Source: Phycomyces blakesleeanus NRRL 1555(-) (taxonomy: Eukaryota > Mucoromycota > Mucoromycetes > Mucorales > Phycomycetaceae). Taken from it: 64,000 bases of DNA. The notes beneath the pieces are model-generated. The model was not told where the DNA came from. It worked only from the letters and a program-made list of their open reading frames with translations, and made no database searches. Positions 35,797 through 47,932 of the stretch are shown in pieces. Location: the NCBI RefSeq assembly GCF_001638985.1, contig NW_017265151.1, positions 745,757 through 809,756 of the forward strand, given 5' to 3'. The translations under genes were made by a program, and so were the position numbers. Position 1 is the first letter of the stretch. Every line of letters begins with the position of its first letter.

Positions 35797-36053
35797 TTGT
35801 TGCGCCTATGTATATGTGTATGTACGCGTATTTTTTTGTTTTTTGTTTTTTGAAAGGTCATTGAGGGATCTTATTACCGCAATCAAACATGATATTCTTC
35901 CCACCAATCGTAACTACTATACAGCTTCTGCCGACATCCTGACCTATTATTGATATTTCGTTTATAAATGTATATTTTTGTGTATTTTTTTTTCAACTAG
36001 ATCAGATGAGTGTATATGTTACCTGCACCCAATGGAACTAATCGAATCGTCAT
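33915..36053 (-). CDS. INTS11: Integrator subunit 11 (INTS11, metallo-beta-lactamase/beta-CASP endonuclease)
   Basis: Three minus-strand exons (36053-36023, 35943-35878, 35728-33915) give 636 aa; human INTS11 has 600. The start [20 protein letters not shown], the [17 protein letters not shown] block and the HFHLDHCG zinc motif (H67, H69, D71, H72) are diagnostic. So are the long stretches around [32 protein letters not shown] and [16 protein letters not shown], then [12 protein letters not shown] and [15 protein letters not shown]. They match INTS11 rather than CPSF73. A Ser-rich insert is followed by a C-terminal domain. INTS11 is the RNA-cleaving subunit of Integrator, which ends transcription of snRNAs and other Pol II transcripts in the nucleus. 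All catalytic histidines and aspartates I can place are present. Confidence 0.93.
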
Positions 36054-37961
36054 TAGGACAAGATTATATATATATATATATTATTGCTGTTACTGTTACT
36101 GTTACTGTTACTGTTATCGTTCTTTGTTGCCCTGTTTTTATTTATTTTACTTTATTCAACTTTACAAACTATAAGTTAAAAAATAAGTAAGAGGGAGGAA
36201 GGTTAGTCCAACACCTTTAATAATATTTTGTAATATAGAAGCAACGCTTTAATTCTTCTTTATCGCGTTCCTGTGACTGTTGCACCCATTTCTCTATTCA
36301 CAACTCCTGTATTCAATTCATGAACAAAATCAAAGGCTTCTTTCTTCTCATTTATATATATGTATATGCATTGAGATAATGTGAGATAGAGAAATGTCAT
36401 ATTAGACCAATGTCAATAGATAAGGAAACGATATACAAATATGCGTAATATTTATTTTGAAACATGGTGTCTCTTATTGTTTGCGCGTAAAGACTTATCT
36501 AAAGTTCTCTATTGACAGCTGAAACAAATGGAAGCTTTTCTTTCTTTAGATATACATACAAATAGAATTACAGCTTTAAAATCTGATGATTTTTTTTTCA
36601 AATAATAATAATAATAAAGATTGACAGATGTTGTGTGCTACTAAACAAGACAAAAAGAATGACTTTTACATTAAACTCTCTTTTATAGATATTTAGTAGA
36701 TACCTTGCTTAAGAAAGAACCAAAAACCAAAAACCTTGTAATGTGCAACGCATTAAATGTCTTTCGGTATTTTGTACCCGATCATAATACCTCTGGTTCT
36801 ATTCGGGACAAGCGGGTGGAACTTCCGAACAAGCGTAGTAATTCAAGGCCTTGTATATATATATATATATATTTACACACACATATTAATGAATAGATTA
36901 AAATAAAATTAAATAGGAAATAAAGAATAGTATATTGAAAATATGGTAACAATGCGCGTAATATGTCAATATTGGTATTATTATTTATTTTTTTTCATTA
37001 TTATATTTTCATTTTTTTTTGGTACCTAGATGGGGGCTGTGTACTTCTTTAAGCTGAATATATATAAAGAAGCCAAAGAAAACTTGTCTAATATTTTTTT
37101 TGTAAGGAGATTTTTTTTTTTCCTTCTTTTCTTGAATATATGAAACACTAATTTTCTTTGTTCTTCATTTCATTTGAGATTCTTTCTTTCTTTTATTTAT
37201 TTATCTATTATTATTTTTGGTTGGGTTGATTTCTTGCTTGTTTGCGTGCTTGCGGACACCAACCTTGGTTGAAGAACGTGCAACCACCAAAAGCTACAAA
37301 AGTGCTTTCTAAACGGATATCGGAAACAAGAGTGATACAAGTCATTATAATTATCACACCCAAGATTTTTCTTGTAAACCTTAACATTGTTTTCGGAATA
37401 GCGTACTATTCTATAGACAGTAATTTTTCTTGAGGGTTTACCTTCCTGATATAGAACACATAGCAACCGTGAGGACCCCCCACTCCCCACCCCCCATTCT
37501 GAAAAATGTGCAAAAAAGATTCCTTATTTGTAGAATCTGTATTACGTAAAATCTGGTCTGAAAACTTTGAAATTTTTATTTTTGAGAAATACATGGGAAA
37601 CAAAAAAGCGCAAAAAAATGCAGCAGTATAATGGGAGCAAAAATACCCTTGCAATAATAAATAATAATGTAAACATTGTAAAAAAAAACTATGTAATAAT
37701 AGGCCAAAAAGTGTAGTAGTAGCGGCAGTATACTGTGGTGGGAACAGAGGAAGTAAAGAAACAACAGCAGATGGAGAATATAAAAAAAATATTGAAATAA
37801 AGACAAAGATTAGTATTCATGATAAAGCATGACGTGTTCAATCATTGAAAGTTACCTCTTGAAAGTAGTAGATTATATTCCACTATGACTTACCTAAAAC
37901 AAAAGGAAGAAAAGAGTCAATAATATAATAAAACTCAAACTATCAAGATAAAGACATTTAC

Positions 37962-38091
37962 CTTTGCTACAGAACATGATGGAGTTCCTCAAAATGACTG
38001 TAATCTAGAAAAAAAAGTATTTGTAAAGTCTTTATAAACTTATAAATGTAGTCTGTTGAGAGAAATACCTTGTATCAAAGCAAAATGGCTT
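37962..38091 (-). other. Possible spliced transcript with tiny exons
   Basis: On the minus strand, TTTTTAG/exon/GTATTT brackets 38091-38069, and TTTCTAG/exon/GTAAAT brackets 38004-37962. Joined, they read open for 18 codons (SHFALIQDYSHFEELHHVL) and then reach TAG. A further TTTTTAG/GTGAGT pair lies at 38138-38134. It may be a small gene, a non-coding RNA or coincidence. Confidence 0.15.
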
Positions 38092-38560
38092 CTAAAAACA
38101 AAGTAAGTGCATATTATATTTACTAGTACTCACTTGAACTAAAAATGAATAGAAAGAAAAAGGGAATAAAAGGAAAATGGTAGCCCTTCACTAAAAAATG
38201 CCGAGTGCGTGGCGTCTGTTGTTATTTTTTTTTGGCGACTTAGCAATTTTTTTCTTGGTTTTTTACTTAGCATTTTTTTTTACAACACAACAAATTTTAA
38301 AATGTTCGCATAATCACGGTCTTCGCAAGTACTTTTTTGTATGTATAGGTCAGCTACGGTACAAATTACTGGGCACTTGGCATTACAATAAATATGAGAG
38401 GAAAAAAAAACATAAAATAAAGGAATAGGAAGCTATTTCCAAGAAACGTTTTATCACAACAAGTTCCTTGGCTGCTAGCATTTGCAAGTACGAAAGTCTT
38501 TGGTCAATTCTGGATATCCTTAGCGAATAAAATCTCTCACTTTTATTTTTTGCATTTGCT

Positions 38561-38680
38561 TTGTCGCAAAATATCTTTTTTTTCTTTCTCTGTCACAAAA
38601 CTTCTTCTTTTTCTTTTTTTCTGTCGAAAAAGCGTTTTCTTTCTTTTTCTCAGTCGCAAAAACAATATTTTTGCGCAAAA
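38561..38680. repeat. Degenerate ~30-bp repeat with GTCGCAAAA boxes
   Basis: GTCGCAAA (38563), GTCACAAA (38592), GTCGAAAA (38623) and GTCGCAAA (38653) are spaced 29, 31 and 30 bp apart by pyrimidine tracts. A final GCGCAAAA lies at 38673. Confidence 0.5.
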
Positions 38681-39520
38681 TCCACCCAAAACAGTCTAGG
38701 ATAATTTTTTCTTCTGCTTTTCTTATTTTTATTTATTTATTTACAAGTAATTAGCCAATTGAAATACATATTTTCATTTGTGCAATCGTCTGAAATTCAA
38801 AACCTCTACATATTTTTTTATTTTTGAACTTGAACCTTATTATAGCCAATTAGCGCTCTTTATTTGAAATTTGGGAAAAAAATTACCATAAACAGGTCAA
38901 AAGTCTTTGGGTGTGATTGCAATTATTCTACCTTTAAATTTATTATTATTATTACTTCTTACTTGACTATTAATGCACAACCTTATTAAGCTTATTGTCA
39001 ATCTGAATACCAAAATAAAAGAAATAAATGAAGAAACAGTCAGTTACTTGTTTTATTGTCAGTATTTCATGATTAAATACCAGCAGCTAGAAATAAAGTA
39101 GATAAATTATAGACTTCTTTATTATTGACAGGAGAGGAAGAAAACGATGGTTAATATTTTAATCGTGTAAATGAATAAAACCTAACAAAGAGTGTCATTG
39201 GTTTGGTGAACAATAACGACGTGATCTTCTATTGAGAACTTTAAAGGGTTGATTGTATGTATGTGTGATAGAGAGAGAGAGAGAGTAGAAATGTGAATAA
39301 GATTATAGGTGTATCAAGTTAATAACAATAATAATAAAAAAAAACACACACACACAAATAGAGAGAGAGAAAAATAAAATAAGATATAATCCCTTAGTTA
39401 TCCTCTTTAAACTCCCCCCTCCCCCTTCTTTCTCTTTCTCTCTTCCTCTTTCTTTCTTTCTTTCTTTCTGTTCCTCTGCCTTTCTTGTTCTATACTCCTC
39501 TTCATTCTTTTGAACATCAA

Positions 39521-41667
39521 ATGATACCTTCAATGTACACCGTCCCTTCAACAAGCAATTACACTCTTACAACAGAACCCCAAGTCCTGATCTCACTAGC
39601 TCAAAAGCACTTGTGGGGTCTTGGTGATCATCCAATTAATGCTCAACAAGCGTTCTTGCTGATCCAAAAAGCAGCAACAGCGACAGCAACAGGACTAGCG
39701 GCTGACTGCAGTGACGCTCAAACTTTGCTTGGGTTCTGTCATGAGTTTGGGATAGGATGCGACCAGAATATTGAGATTGCTGAAAAATACTACCGGAAAT
39801 CAATTCGCAGCAACACATTTGACCACAAATCAACCAAATCTTCTGATGTGTCAATTCTAGCAATCCTTCGACTTTTCTCTATTCTAAAACTCAAGTATCG
39901 AGAAACCATCGAGAACCGCCGGGAGATCATACAACTAGCAGAACGCGCAAACACAAGCGCAAAATTAACCGCAACCACAACCACAATCTCAAATACAAAT
40001 ACAAATACAAATCCAGACATAAATATAATGTCAAAGGTACCCTTTGCATTGTCTTGGCTAATTCGAACCGCAGAAAATTACAACTGTGCGGCAAGCCAGT
40101 TCTGTCTTGCGGAAGCCTATCACGATGGCGTAGGTGTACCAAGGATCGCGGGTGAGGCGTTCAAATGGTACAGCAAGAGTGCTTGCCAGGGATTTAGCCG
40201 TGCTCAGGTTATGGTCGGTCATTTTTACAAGGAAGGCTTTGCGGTCCAGCAAGACTACCGAAAAAGCATGTCGTGGTATCAACTGGCAGTGACTCAAAAC
40301 AGCCCGGACGCAATCTATAGTATCGGCTGTTGCTATTCAAATGGTATTGGAGTATCTCAAGATCCAAAGGTGGCTTTCAAATGGTTCAAAAGAGCAGCAG
40401 CATTGAATTATCCGCCGGCTCAGAGTGCAATCGGTAGCTGTTACAGCAATGGCATTGGCGTCGACCAGAACCCAGCCTTGGCTTTCGAATACTTTAGACT
40501 GGCTGCCGAACAGGGGTACGCCTGGGCTCAGTTCTATCTTGGTATGTACTATCATAATGGATCTGGCGGGATTGGCGTCAATGTGCCGATGGCCGTACAC
40601 TGGTACACCAAGGCAGCCGTCCAGGGACAATCGATGGCACAGCACCATCTTGGATTCTGCTACCAAAACGGCTTGGGTGTCACACAAAATCTGACCGATG
40701 CCATCAAGTGGTATGGCCGGGCGGCAGCACAGGACAACGTTGCCGCGTTTCACTCGCTAGGCTACTGCTACGAAAACGGAATCGGGCTGGCTGTCGATAG
40801 CTTCAAGGCAGTGTATTGGTACAAGTGCTGTGCTGATCTCAACCACCCACCCGGTCTGATCTCGCTTGGGTTCTGCTATGGTGAAGGTATTGGTGTCCAG
40901 CGAGACAACAGGGAAGCCATCAGATGCTTTCGACGGGCCGCCGATCTAGGGAGTGCAACTGCGCAGAACCTGATCGGATTTGCGTACGAGAAGGGACTTG
41001 GGGTCAGTAAGGACCTCAAGAAAGCAGTCGAATGGTATCTCAAAGCAGCTCAGCAGAACTACTCAATTTCGCAATGCAATGTTGGCTACTGTTATTCTAA
41101 TGGACTTGGGATCGACAAACCAGACCAAACTGAGGCTGTCTACTGGTATTCAAAATCAGCGCACCAGGGAAATGCGCGTGCCCAGTGGAAGTATGGCGTC
41201 CATCTCTTAAGTGGAAAGGGCGTCCGGAGGAACTCGAAGCTGGCCTTTGAATACTTTGTAAAGGCAGCCAAGCAAGGGCTTCTCAAAGCACAGTACCATC
41301 TTGGACTGTGTTATGAGAATGGGGTGGGCACTTCGGTTAATTACAACCAAGCCATTATTTGGTATGAACGTGCAACTCTCGTAAGTGTGTCTAGTGTAAT
41401 ATAATCTACATAATGTAGTGTGTTTGTCCTTTCCTTTATTTACTTACATATATTTATACTGTTATTGTTATTGTTATTGTTATTGCTATTGCTATTGTTT
41501 GGTAGGCTGGTTGTCGAGAATCAGAAATTCGATATAGACACCTTTTGTCACGTATCTTTCGTGAGGCTGGCCCTCACGTCGGTAGCGACTTTTGGGCTGA
41601 AGATGGTTCTCTTCGATGTTTAAACCATTCACTTGATATGTACAGTCACGCAGCACCGGCTGCCTAG
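39521..41667 (+). CDS. Sel1-like repeat (SLR/TPR-like) protein
   Basis: Exons 39521-41380 and 41506-41667 give 673 aa. After about 55 N-terminal residues the protein is a solenoid of about 13 Sel1 repeats of 35-37 residues. Each has the A-x-x-x-LGxxYxxGxGV and A-x-x-WYxxAAxxG pattern, for example IGCCYSNGIGV then AFKWFKRAAALN, and LGFCYQNGLGV then AIKWYGRAAAQD. A low-complexity Thr/Asn insert separates repeat 1 from repeat 2. The start is the first ATG of the frame (39521). A second in-frame ATG (MYTV) follows four codons later. Such fungal proteins act as scaffolds, for example in chitin synthase regulation or ER quality control. No signal peptide or membrane segment is visible, so the pathway stays open. 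The short last exon lies outside the repeats. Confidence 0.88.
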
Positions 41668-42343
41668 ATTTCAATAGCTTTTTCCTTTATTTATTCTTTG
41701 CTTGCCTTTGCTTTTATTTTTGTTTTTATTTTTATTTTAAAGAAATTAATCGAGTTACATTTCATTTTCACTTTACTGATTTTCAATCCCACTATTACTA
41801 CTACGATTACTACTGATAACGTATAAAAGTTTCCAAAAAAAAAGCAAACAAGCAAACGAGTCTTTGTATTTGCCTTTGCCTTTGTCAGTGCCATTGTTAT
41901 TTTTATTTATAGAGTCTAATAATTACAGAAGAAGAAAGAAGAAGAAGAAGAAACGACCTGTGATACCTTGGCAATATCTTCCCTACAATTGAGACACCAA
42001 AGAAGAAGAAGCAGAAGAAGAAGACAAAACTGTAATATTTTTGAGTCGTAAAGCCAATTTACATGTTATGTAAAGTGTTAAAGATGTGTGTTTTTGTTCT
42101 TTTTTTTTTTTTTTAAAAAAAAAGCACTAATAATGATGATGATAATGACGAAGATATAATGATATTTGGAATAAAGAAATAAAAGGAAAATACAACAAGA
42201 GAAAAAAAAAGCAAGTCATGTCATGCTTCAAGAGAACTACCAATACCCTTCTCTCTCTTTCTCTTTCTCTCTTTCTCTCTCTCTCTTTATTTATTTATTT
42301 AATTTCTTATTGTTGTTTCAAATTCTATTAAACTTATTATTCA
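41668..42343. other. Intergenic region Sel1 gene / small membrane protein
   Basis: GAAGAA repeats near 41930-42020, poly-T/poly-A blocks and a CTCTTT-rich promoter segment before 42340. No gene is seen. Confidence 0.5.
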
Positions 42344-43041
42344 ATGGCTGTCGTATTGCCATTCATTCTTGTGGGTGCACCAATTGGGTACTTTACTTGG
42401 ACGGGCGTGTTTGAAACAGTTGACCGTCAAGTAAGCCAACTTATCAGTCCCCAAACTCCAGGTTGGTTGGTTTCTTTGGGTTTTCTTAAAGATTAATGTC
42501 TAAAGAAGTTTTTTTTTGTATCTCTCTCTCAATATATATATATATATATATATAATTCGACTTTGTTTTGTCCAGTCAGCATAACACACCATATCACAGC
42601 ACAGTACAGCATAACATAGCATAGCATAGCATAGCATAGCATAGCATAGCATAGCATAGCATAGCATAGCATAGTATAGCACATCACAGCACAGCACAGA
42701 AATATTCCTATTATGCTTTTAATGGTCTTCTTCTTATATATCTATACGTATTTCTTTTCGTTATACATAAAGATTCTTCAGTTACATCTCCGTCTGGTGT
42801 AGGAGCAGTGTGTGGCGTACTTGGTTCGAGTGTGGTTCTCACTAAGGTATTGCTGGGGTCTAGCACGCGTCATCGATTGTTCTTTGGACCTCCTCCACCA
42901 AACACTTCTTTGAGAATGGCCACCTTATACAAAGGCTTTGAATTTCTCTTGAGAAGTGCTGGTATATTTTATGGTGCTGCTGCTGTAGGAGCAACCACTG
43001 GAAGATTAGCTGTTTCTTTAAGAGACAAGAAGATAAAATAA
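42344..43041 (+). CDS. Small predicted membrane protein, unknown function
   Basis: Exons 42344-42461 and 42773-43041 (311-bp intron) give 128 aa. The N-terminus has a hydrophobic segment with two glycines (PFILVGAPIGYFTW). The second exon has two Gly/Ala-rich hydrophobic segments, GVGAVCGVLGSSVVLTKVLL and SAGIFYGAAAVGATTGRLAV, separated by FFGPPPPNTSLR. The protein ends in basic RDKKIK. The glycine-zipper helices loosely recall mitochondrial inner-membrane Tim17/NDUFA11-type proteins, but I cannot confirm that. The exon junction is well framed, and the intron carries a large ATAGC microsatellite. Confidence 0.65.
42615..42674. repeat. ATAGC pentanucleotide repeat
   Basis: About eleven near-perfect CATAG units lie in the intron of the small membrane protein gene, flanked by ACAGC-type degenerate units. 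Confidence 0.9.
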
Positions 43042-43364
43042 ATTAAAGTAAAATAAAATAAAATAAATATATATATATATATTTCAATATAAATTTTGAC
43101 TCTTTTTTTTTCTTCTTCTTATTTTTAATGACCGACATACACTTTCCGGGTCGGAATGAAAATTGTCCGGAATGACTGGCGTGGATTTATGTGTGTGTGT
43201 TTTTTTTTTGCGCGTGTATGTGTCCGAGTGTGCGAGAGAGTGTGTGCGAGTGCGAGTGTGTGTGTGTGTGGGTTGGGTGGGAGAGAGGGAGAGAGAAAGA
43301 GCAAGAGCTGAGGGGTAAAAATTGGCCCCGTCTGGCCTACCGAGGCTCCTTCCTTTCCAATCAT
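43042..43364 (+). promoter_or_regulatory. RPS7 promoter and 5' leader
   Basis: GC-richer than its surroundings. TGTCCGGAA at 43164-43172 matches the RPS25 promoter motif, and a related TTTCCGGGTCGGAA lies at 43143-43156. GT/GA-rich tracts follow. A pyrimidine-rich CTTCCTTTCCAATCAT ends at a GTATGT donor (43365), which with the acceptor at 43806 defines a 442-bp intron in the 5' untranslated region. Confidence 0.5.
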
Positions 43365-43814
43365 GTATGTATCCGTCCTAATACCCTAGAATCTTTGATA
43401 ATTATTAGAACATTAGACACTTAATGATAGTCAGAAAAAGAAAAAGACAAGAATCCACCATTAGATGGATGGATGGATAGATTGATTGATGATTTTATGA
43501 ATCTATGAATGAATCAATTGAAGGCCCAAAAAAAATTGTATATGTATTATCTATATACACATGAGCACACACAAACATACACACAAGTATACATACACAC
43601 AAACACACAAGCACAAACGCAATCACATACATACATACATGCATACACTTATACATGCTGATGTGTCTGTGTGCGCTAAATGTGTATATAGATAATACAG
43701 GCCAAAAACTATCAATATTACTACTATTAGTGTCATTACTGCTATTCTTACTATATACTTGTATTTGTACATGTTATTTACCTTTTGCTTGTCTTTTTGC
43801 TTACAGCTGTCACT

Positions 43815-44612
43815 ATGGCTTCTCACAAGATTGCAAAGCTCTCCGGAGCCTCGCCTGCTGATGAATTCGAGCTTTCTGTCGCTCAGGCCCTTTTGGACTT
43901 GCAGAACAACGTCCCTGAGTTGAAGAAGGACTTGGCCGGTCTCCAGATCACTGGTGCCAAGGAGGTATGAACTGCTTCCTTGTATATGTGCGCGCACACA
44001 CACACACACATACATACGCGAATAATATCAAGTACATACTGTACAAATCACCATATTCATAATCATAAATCACAATCACCAACACCACCAGCATCACCAA
44101 CAATTGACCCCATATCAAAAAGAGTAAAGTATAATTCACTCACTAATAATGGTTATTGTTGTGTCTTTATGTCTTAGGTCGAGCTCGGTGCTGGCAAGAA
44201 GGCTATCGTCATCTTTGTCCCCGTTCCTTCCCAGAAGGCCTTCAACAAGGTCCAGGCTAGACTTACCCGTGAGCTCGAGAAGAAGTTCTCTGACCGCCAC
44301 GTCGTCTTCGTTGCCCAGCGCCGCATTCTGTCCAAGCCCACCCGCCGCCAGAACCCCAAGCAGCCCCGCCCCCGTTCCCGCACCATCAAGGCTGTTCACG
44401 AGGCCATCCTCGAGGATCTCGTCTACCCTACCGAGATCGTCGGTAAGCGCACCCGCGTTGCTGTTGACGGTTCCAAGACCATCAAGGTCTTCCTCGACAC
44501 CAAGGATGCCACTTCCCTCGAGTACAAGCTTGACACCTTCTCTTCCGTCTACAAGAAGCTCACCGGCAAGAACGTCGTCTTTGAGTTCCCTGCCAACGTT
44601 GACCTTTTCTAA
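43815..44612 (+). CDS. RPS7: 40S ribosomal protein S7 (eS7)
   Basis: Coding exons 43815-43964 and 44178-44612 (213-bp intron) give 194 aa, the usual eS7 length. Recognisable stretches are [70 protein letters not shown] and [16 protein letters not shown]. The end [10 protein letters not shown] agrees with eS7 homologues. The ATG lies eight bases after a TTACAG acceptor, so an untranslated first exon is likely (donor GTATGT at 43365). Codons are strongly biased to C/G-ending forms, as in RPS25, consistent with high expression. A component of the small ribosomal subunit. Confidence 0.96.
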
Positions 44613-45202
44613 AGAAATAAAAGTTTAACGACCAAATAAAAAAAACGTGAATTTTGGAAGAACAATCTTACAAAAAAAAACAAAAATATTATGAAACAAA
44701 ATTGAATATTTTTTTATGTATATAAAAAATGTGTGTTGCTTAATGAATGTGTTTGAAAGGGGGGGAGATGTGGATAATGTTTAATGGTGATAAATTGGTG
44801 GGTTGTTTATTATGATTATGATTGTTGGTTTTGTTAGATAAAAGTCTTTTTTGGTTTGAAAAAATAAATATTTTTAAAAAATGATGTGTAATAAATAAAT
44901 AAATAAATAAATAAATAAAAATTGTATATGAAAACAGGGGGTTAAAGGGAATACTGATACATGATATATAAAAATAAACAAAAGAAAAGGTTATTTAAGG
45001 CTTGGGATAACGAAGAGGCTCTTGAGATACTACCACTGCTAATATTAATAAAGGCTTGGATATATGTATATTAGGTGTAGCCTAATTAAGATTTGGTCTT
45101 CATTATCACTCACTAACTCGCTCACTCACTTATTTTCCCTTCTTTATTTTGGTGGTGTGGGAGAGCAGTGAAGAAGAAAAATAAAAAAAAAGTGACTAGT
45201 CC
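44613..45202. other. Convergent intergenic region RPS7 / kelch gene
   Basis: AT-rich 3' flanks with an AAATA/AATA repeat at 44890-44918. AAATAAAAG directly after the RPS7 stop may be its polyadenylation signal. No gene is seen. Confidence 0.5.
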
Positions 45203-46688
45203 TTATTTTCTGTCTTCGTTCAAGCTGTGCATACGATCCCAGACATCCACATGGCGGGGTAATGGTTGATTATCCACTGGGTTAGCATGCTGGTTACCAA
45301 GAGATCGTTCCCATTCATCATTGTCGGATGCAGTGTAAGTCCGGACGCCTGTGGTTGGGGGTGGAGTGGCCGTAGTAGTAGCAGTAGCACCAGTAGCTGG
45401 CACTGTATTATCTTCGTTGCCATTCTTTTCAACACGGTTACCATAGACAAACAATGGATAATCGTTTCGTCGCTCTTCAAAGCCAGAGGGTCTAGAGTTG
45501 GATACACCACCAGGCAACCATCTAGGGTTAAGTGTCCGAGCCTTTCGTCGCTGGCGACGCAGGTAGAAGATTCCGGCTCCCAAGATAAGCAAGAAACCGA
45601 ACAGACCAAAAGAGATTCCGAAACCCTTCTTCTTTGTTTCTTCTACCTTTTCTTCGTGCGATGTGTTTTCCTGTGCAAGGAACGGGTTCAAAATTACCGA
45701 ACTATCGTATGGCACAGGTGCAGTGCCGTTTGCTTGGTTGGCAAGTGGGAAAGAAGGGAAATTAAACCAGCAGGTTGGATTAGCCGCCGAGGACCCACCG
45801 TTATTGGTATCACTTGTGACAACTTGTTTGGAGATCTTGTTGACCCATTTCCAAGAAGTCATGTCAAGGATACCAACATCATCAGTATATGTAGCCGCTT
45901 CTGCGGTGGTCTCTTCACTAGTATAACCTATATAATAAAATAGTCTTTGTTTAGAAAACAAATATCTTTTATACATCTTTATGTAAGAAAATCCTTAACA
46001 TACCTAGCATTACTATCATGTATTGGTTGTAAACAACTGCTTCATGTCCAGCACGGGCAATGGGTGGAGTGCCACTGACGGTAGGTTTAGACCATACTAG
46101 TTTGCAAGTATCGAGCACGTACACATCTTGACTATGAGAGAAGTCTGAATTGGAGTAACTGCTTCTACCACCAAACATAACAATCGAATGACCATCAGGA
46201 CCTTTAAATATAACAGTTGTTTAGCGTTTAGTAACAATTCCCTTCCTATTAACTTTTATAATTAAATGAAATAGGTTTAATGATCCCCCCCCCCCTTTTT
46301 TTTTTACCTAGAACAGCAGAGTAGCTAATAGATAACAAGAGGATAAATCAGTTGACTGTTTGTTACATCGATGAGTGGATTTACTTACTATAGTTTTGGA
46401 GGGGGTATATCACCATATGTTGCAATGGTCAAGGACTGAGATGAATATGGATCGATCACTAATATTTGGTTATTGCTGTTAGTAAAAAGAACAAATAATA
46501 ATACAAAAGATTCAAGTAGCCTGAACTTATTTGCACATGCATTTTACTTACCTAGAACGCTTCTAAAGTCGGCAAGAGAATCCGCCAAGTTTTCATTTCC
46601 TGTGGGTACAATTATTCCACCCATGATAAACAGTTTATTGTGTCTATTATATAATTAGTTTTTTTTTTGTTTTAGTAAATTTGATCCG

Positions 46689-46726
<38 letters not shown>

Positions 46727-47641
46727 TATTGTACATATGTCTATGTATGTAAATTATACATATGAAAAAAAAGATCAATTTAAACTTACACCATAGTAGA
46801 AGTGTGAGCATATCGATTGGGACGGGTACCATAAGGATAAATAAGGTTGTATTGTATCCAGGTCAGATCAGAAATACGTAAAGAATAAAGATCATTGTAA
46901 CCACCCTAAGAAAATAAACATATGAATAAATTAATATTAATATTAATATTGTTATTGCTATTGTTATTGTTATTACAAGAGTATCATCGCTTGGAGTACG
47001 GCCACCGTAATAAAATGCATTCGATAAACTAGGATCTGTTGTTGCTGTCATTTCTGCTCTTTCTTCGAGAGGTTTTCCAGAAATTATAGCTTTAGAATAG
47101 AATACATATTAAAATAAAAAGATCATATCATTAATATCTATATATACATGTTTAATTAAATTAAATTAAATACTATATATATACCTGTAGACCATTGCCC
47201 GGTTGTATTGTATGCTACTACTGAGCTTGTCTGAGAGGTACCAGAGTCACCAGCCTGGGCATAAATAAGACCGTTCTGACCAGCAAATGCCACGCCATGA
47301 GCAAATGGTTGAAATCCTCCAGTGGGAGTTATGGCATTTGAAGGTGATTTCCAGTCAGGGCAAGTGATGTCAAGGCCATTCGAGAGGTCAAGAGACATGA
47401 CATTAAGTGTTGACTGCCAACAATATGAGTACACTTTATTATTATGATTACTACTACAAATTGAGTTGCTTACTTTTGAGCCTCCAACTACATAAACTGC
47501 GTTATTAAGATATACGGCGGAGAAATCAGATCGATTTGTTGGGCCAGGGTTGCACTGTGCTTTTGTATGGTCGGGTAAGAAAGCCAAGGTGAACAGGCCA
47601 GCCTGAAACGCCCTGGTCTTCCAGGATTGTGTGGGAGCCAT
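45203..47641 (-). CDS. Kelch-repeat single-pass membrane protein
   Basis: Nine minus-strand exons (47641-47474, 47413-47185, 47089-46977, 46905-46790, 46643-46552, 46458-46389, 46324-46308, 46201-46004, 45927-45203) give 575 aa. A signal-peptide-like start is followed by kelch/beta-propeller blades (AVYLNNAVYVVGGS, AFYYGGRTPSDD, KLFIMGGIIVP, HSIVMFGGRSSYS, ARAGHEAVVYNQYMIVMLG). Then comes a transmembrane helix (ISFGLFGFLLILGAGIFYL) with a basic stop-transfer RRQRRKAR and a Thr/Pro-rich cytosolic tail. It probably sits at the cell surface or in the endomembrane system with the propeller outside or luminal. Ligand unknown; this architecture is common in fungi. Exon 7 is only 17 nt. Confidence 0.85.
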
Positions 47642-47932
47642 CGTAAGGAAGTAAAACAAAAAGGAAAGGAAAAAAGTATATGAAAAAAAAAGATATAAAA
47701 AAAAATAAAGAGTGTAAAAAGGTGAACAAGTAAAGATCGTGACGACGAAACCAAATATGAAAAAAAAGAGATCTTTGTGTATTGTGTATTGTGTGTGAAA
47801 ATAAATATATAGATTTTATTTTATTTATTTTTGTTTCTCAGTAAGATGGAGTATCATAAATATCATAAAGAATTTATATTATATTATTCATTTGAGTTCT
47901 TTTCAAGCTCTTGAGTGTAACCTTCTGAATGA

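Larger units (their letters stand above)
36054..39520. other. 3.5-kb intergenic region
   Basis: Promoter regions of INTS11 and the Sel1 gene, with TTACTG repeats at 36085-36115. An open segment at 36705-36896 follows a TTTATAG but has no recognisable product. A C-rich run lies at 37475-37496. Minus-strand splice-like sites lie at 37962-38138, and a degenerate 30-bp repeat at 38561-38680. A GA/CT-rich stretch (39270-39475) directly precedes the Sel1 gene. No gene can be supported. Confidence 0.5.

Noticed and set aside
35750..35953. Plus-strand frame ending [21 protein letters not shown].
   Set aside because: It is antisense to INTS11 exon 2, which encodes the expected QDVGRSCIV and DCG segments with good splice sites.
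42500..42697. Minus-strand MLCYAMLCYA repeat protein.
   Set aside because: A translation of the intronic ATAGC microsatellite.
45266..45943. Plus-strand 225-codon frame.
   Set aside because: Antisense to the last exon of the kelch gene, which carries the transmembrane helix and tail.
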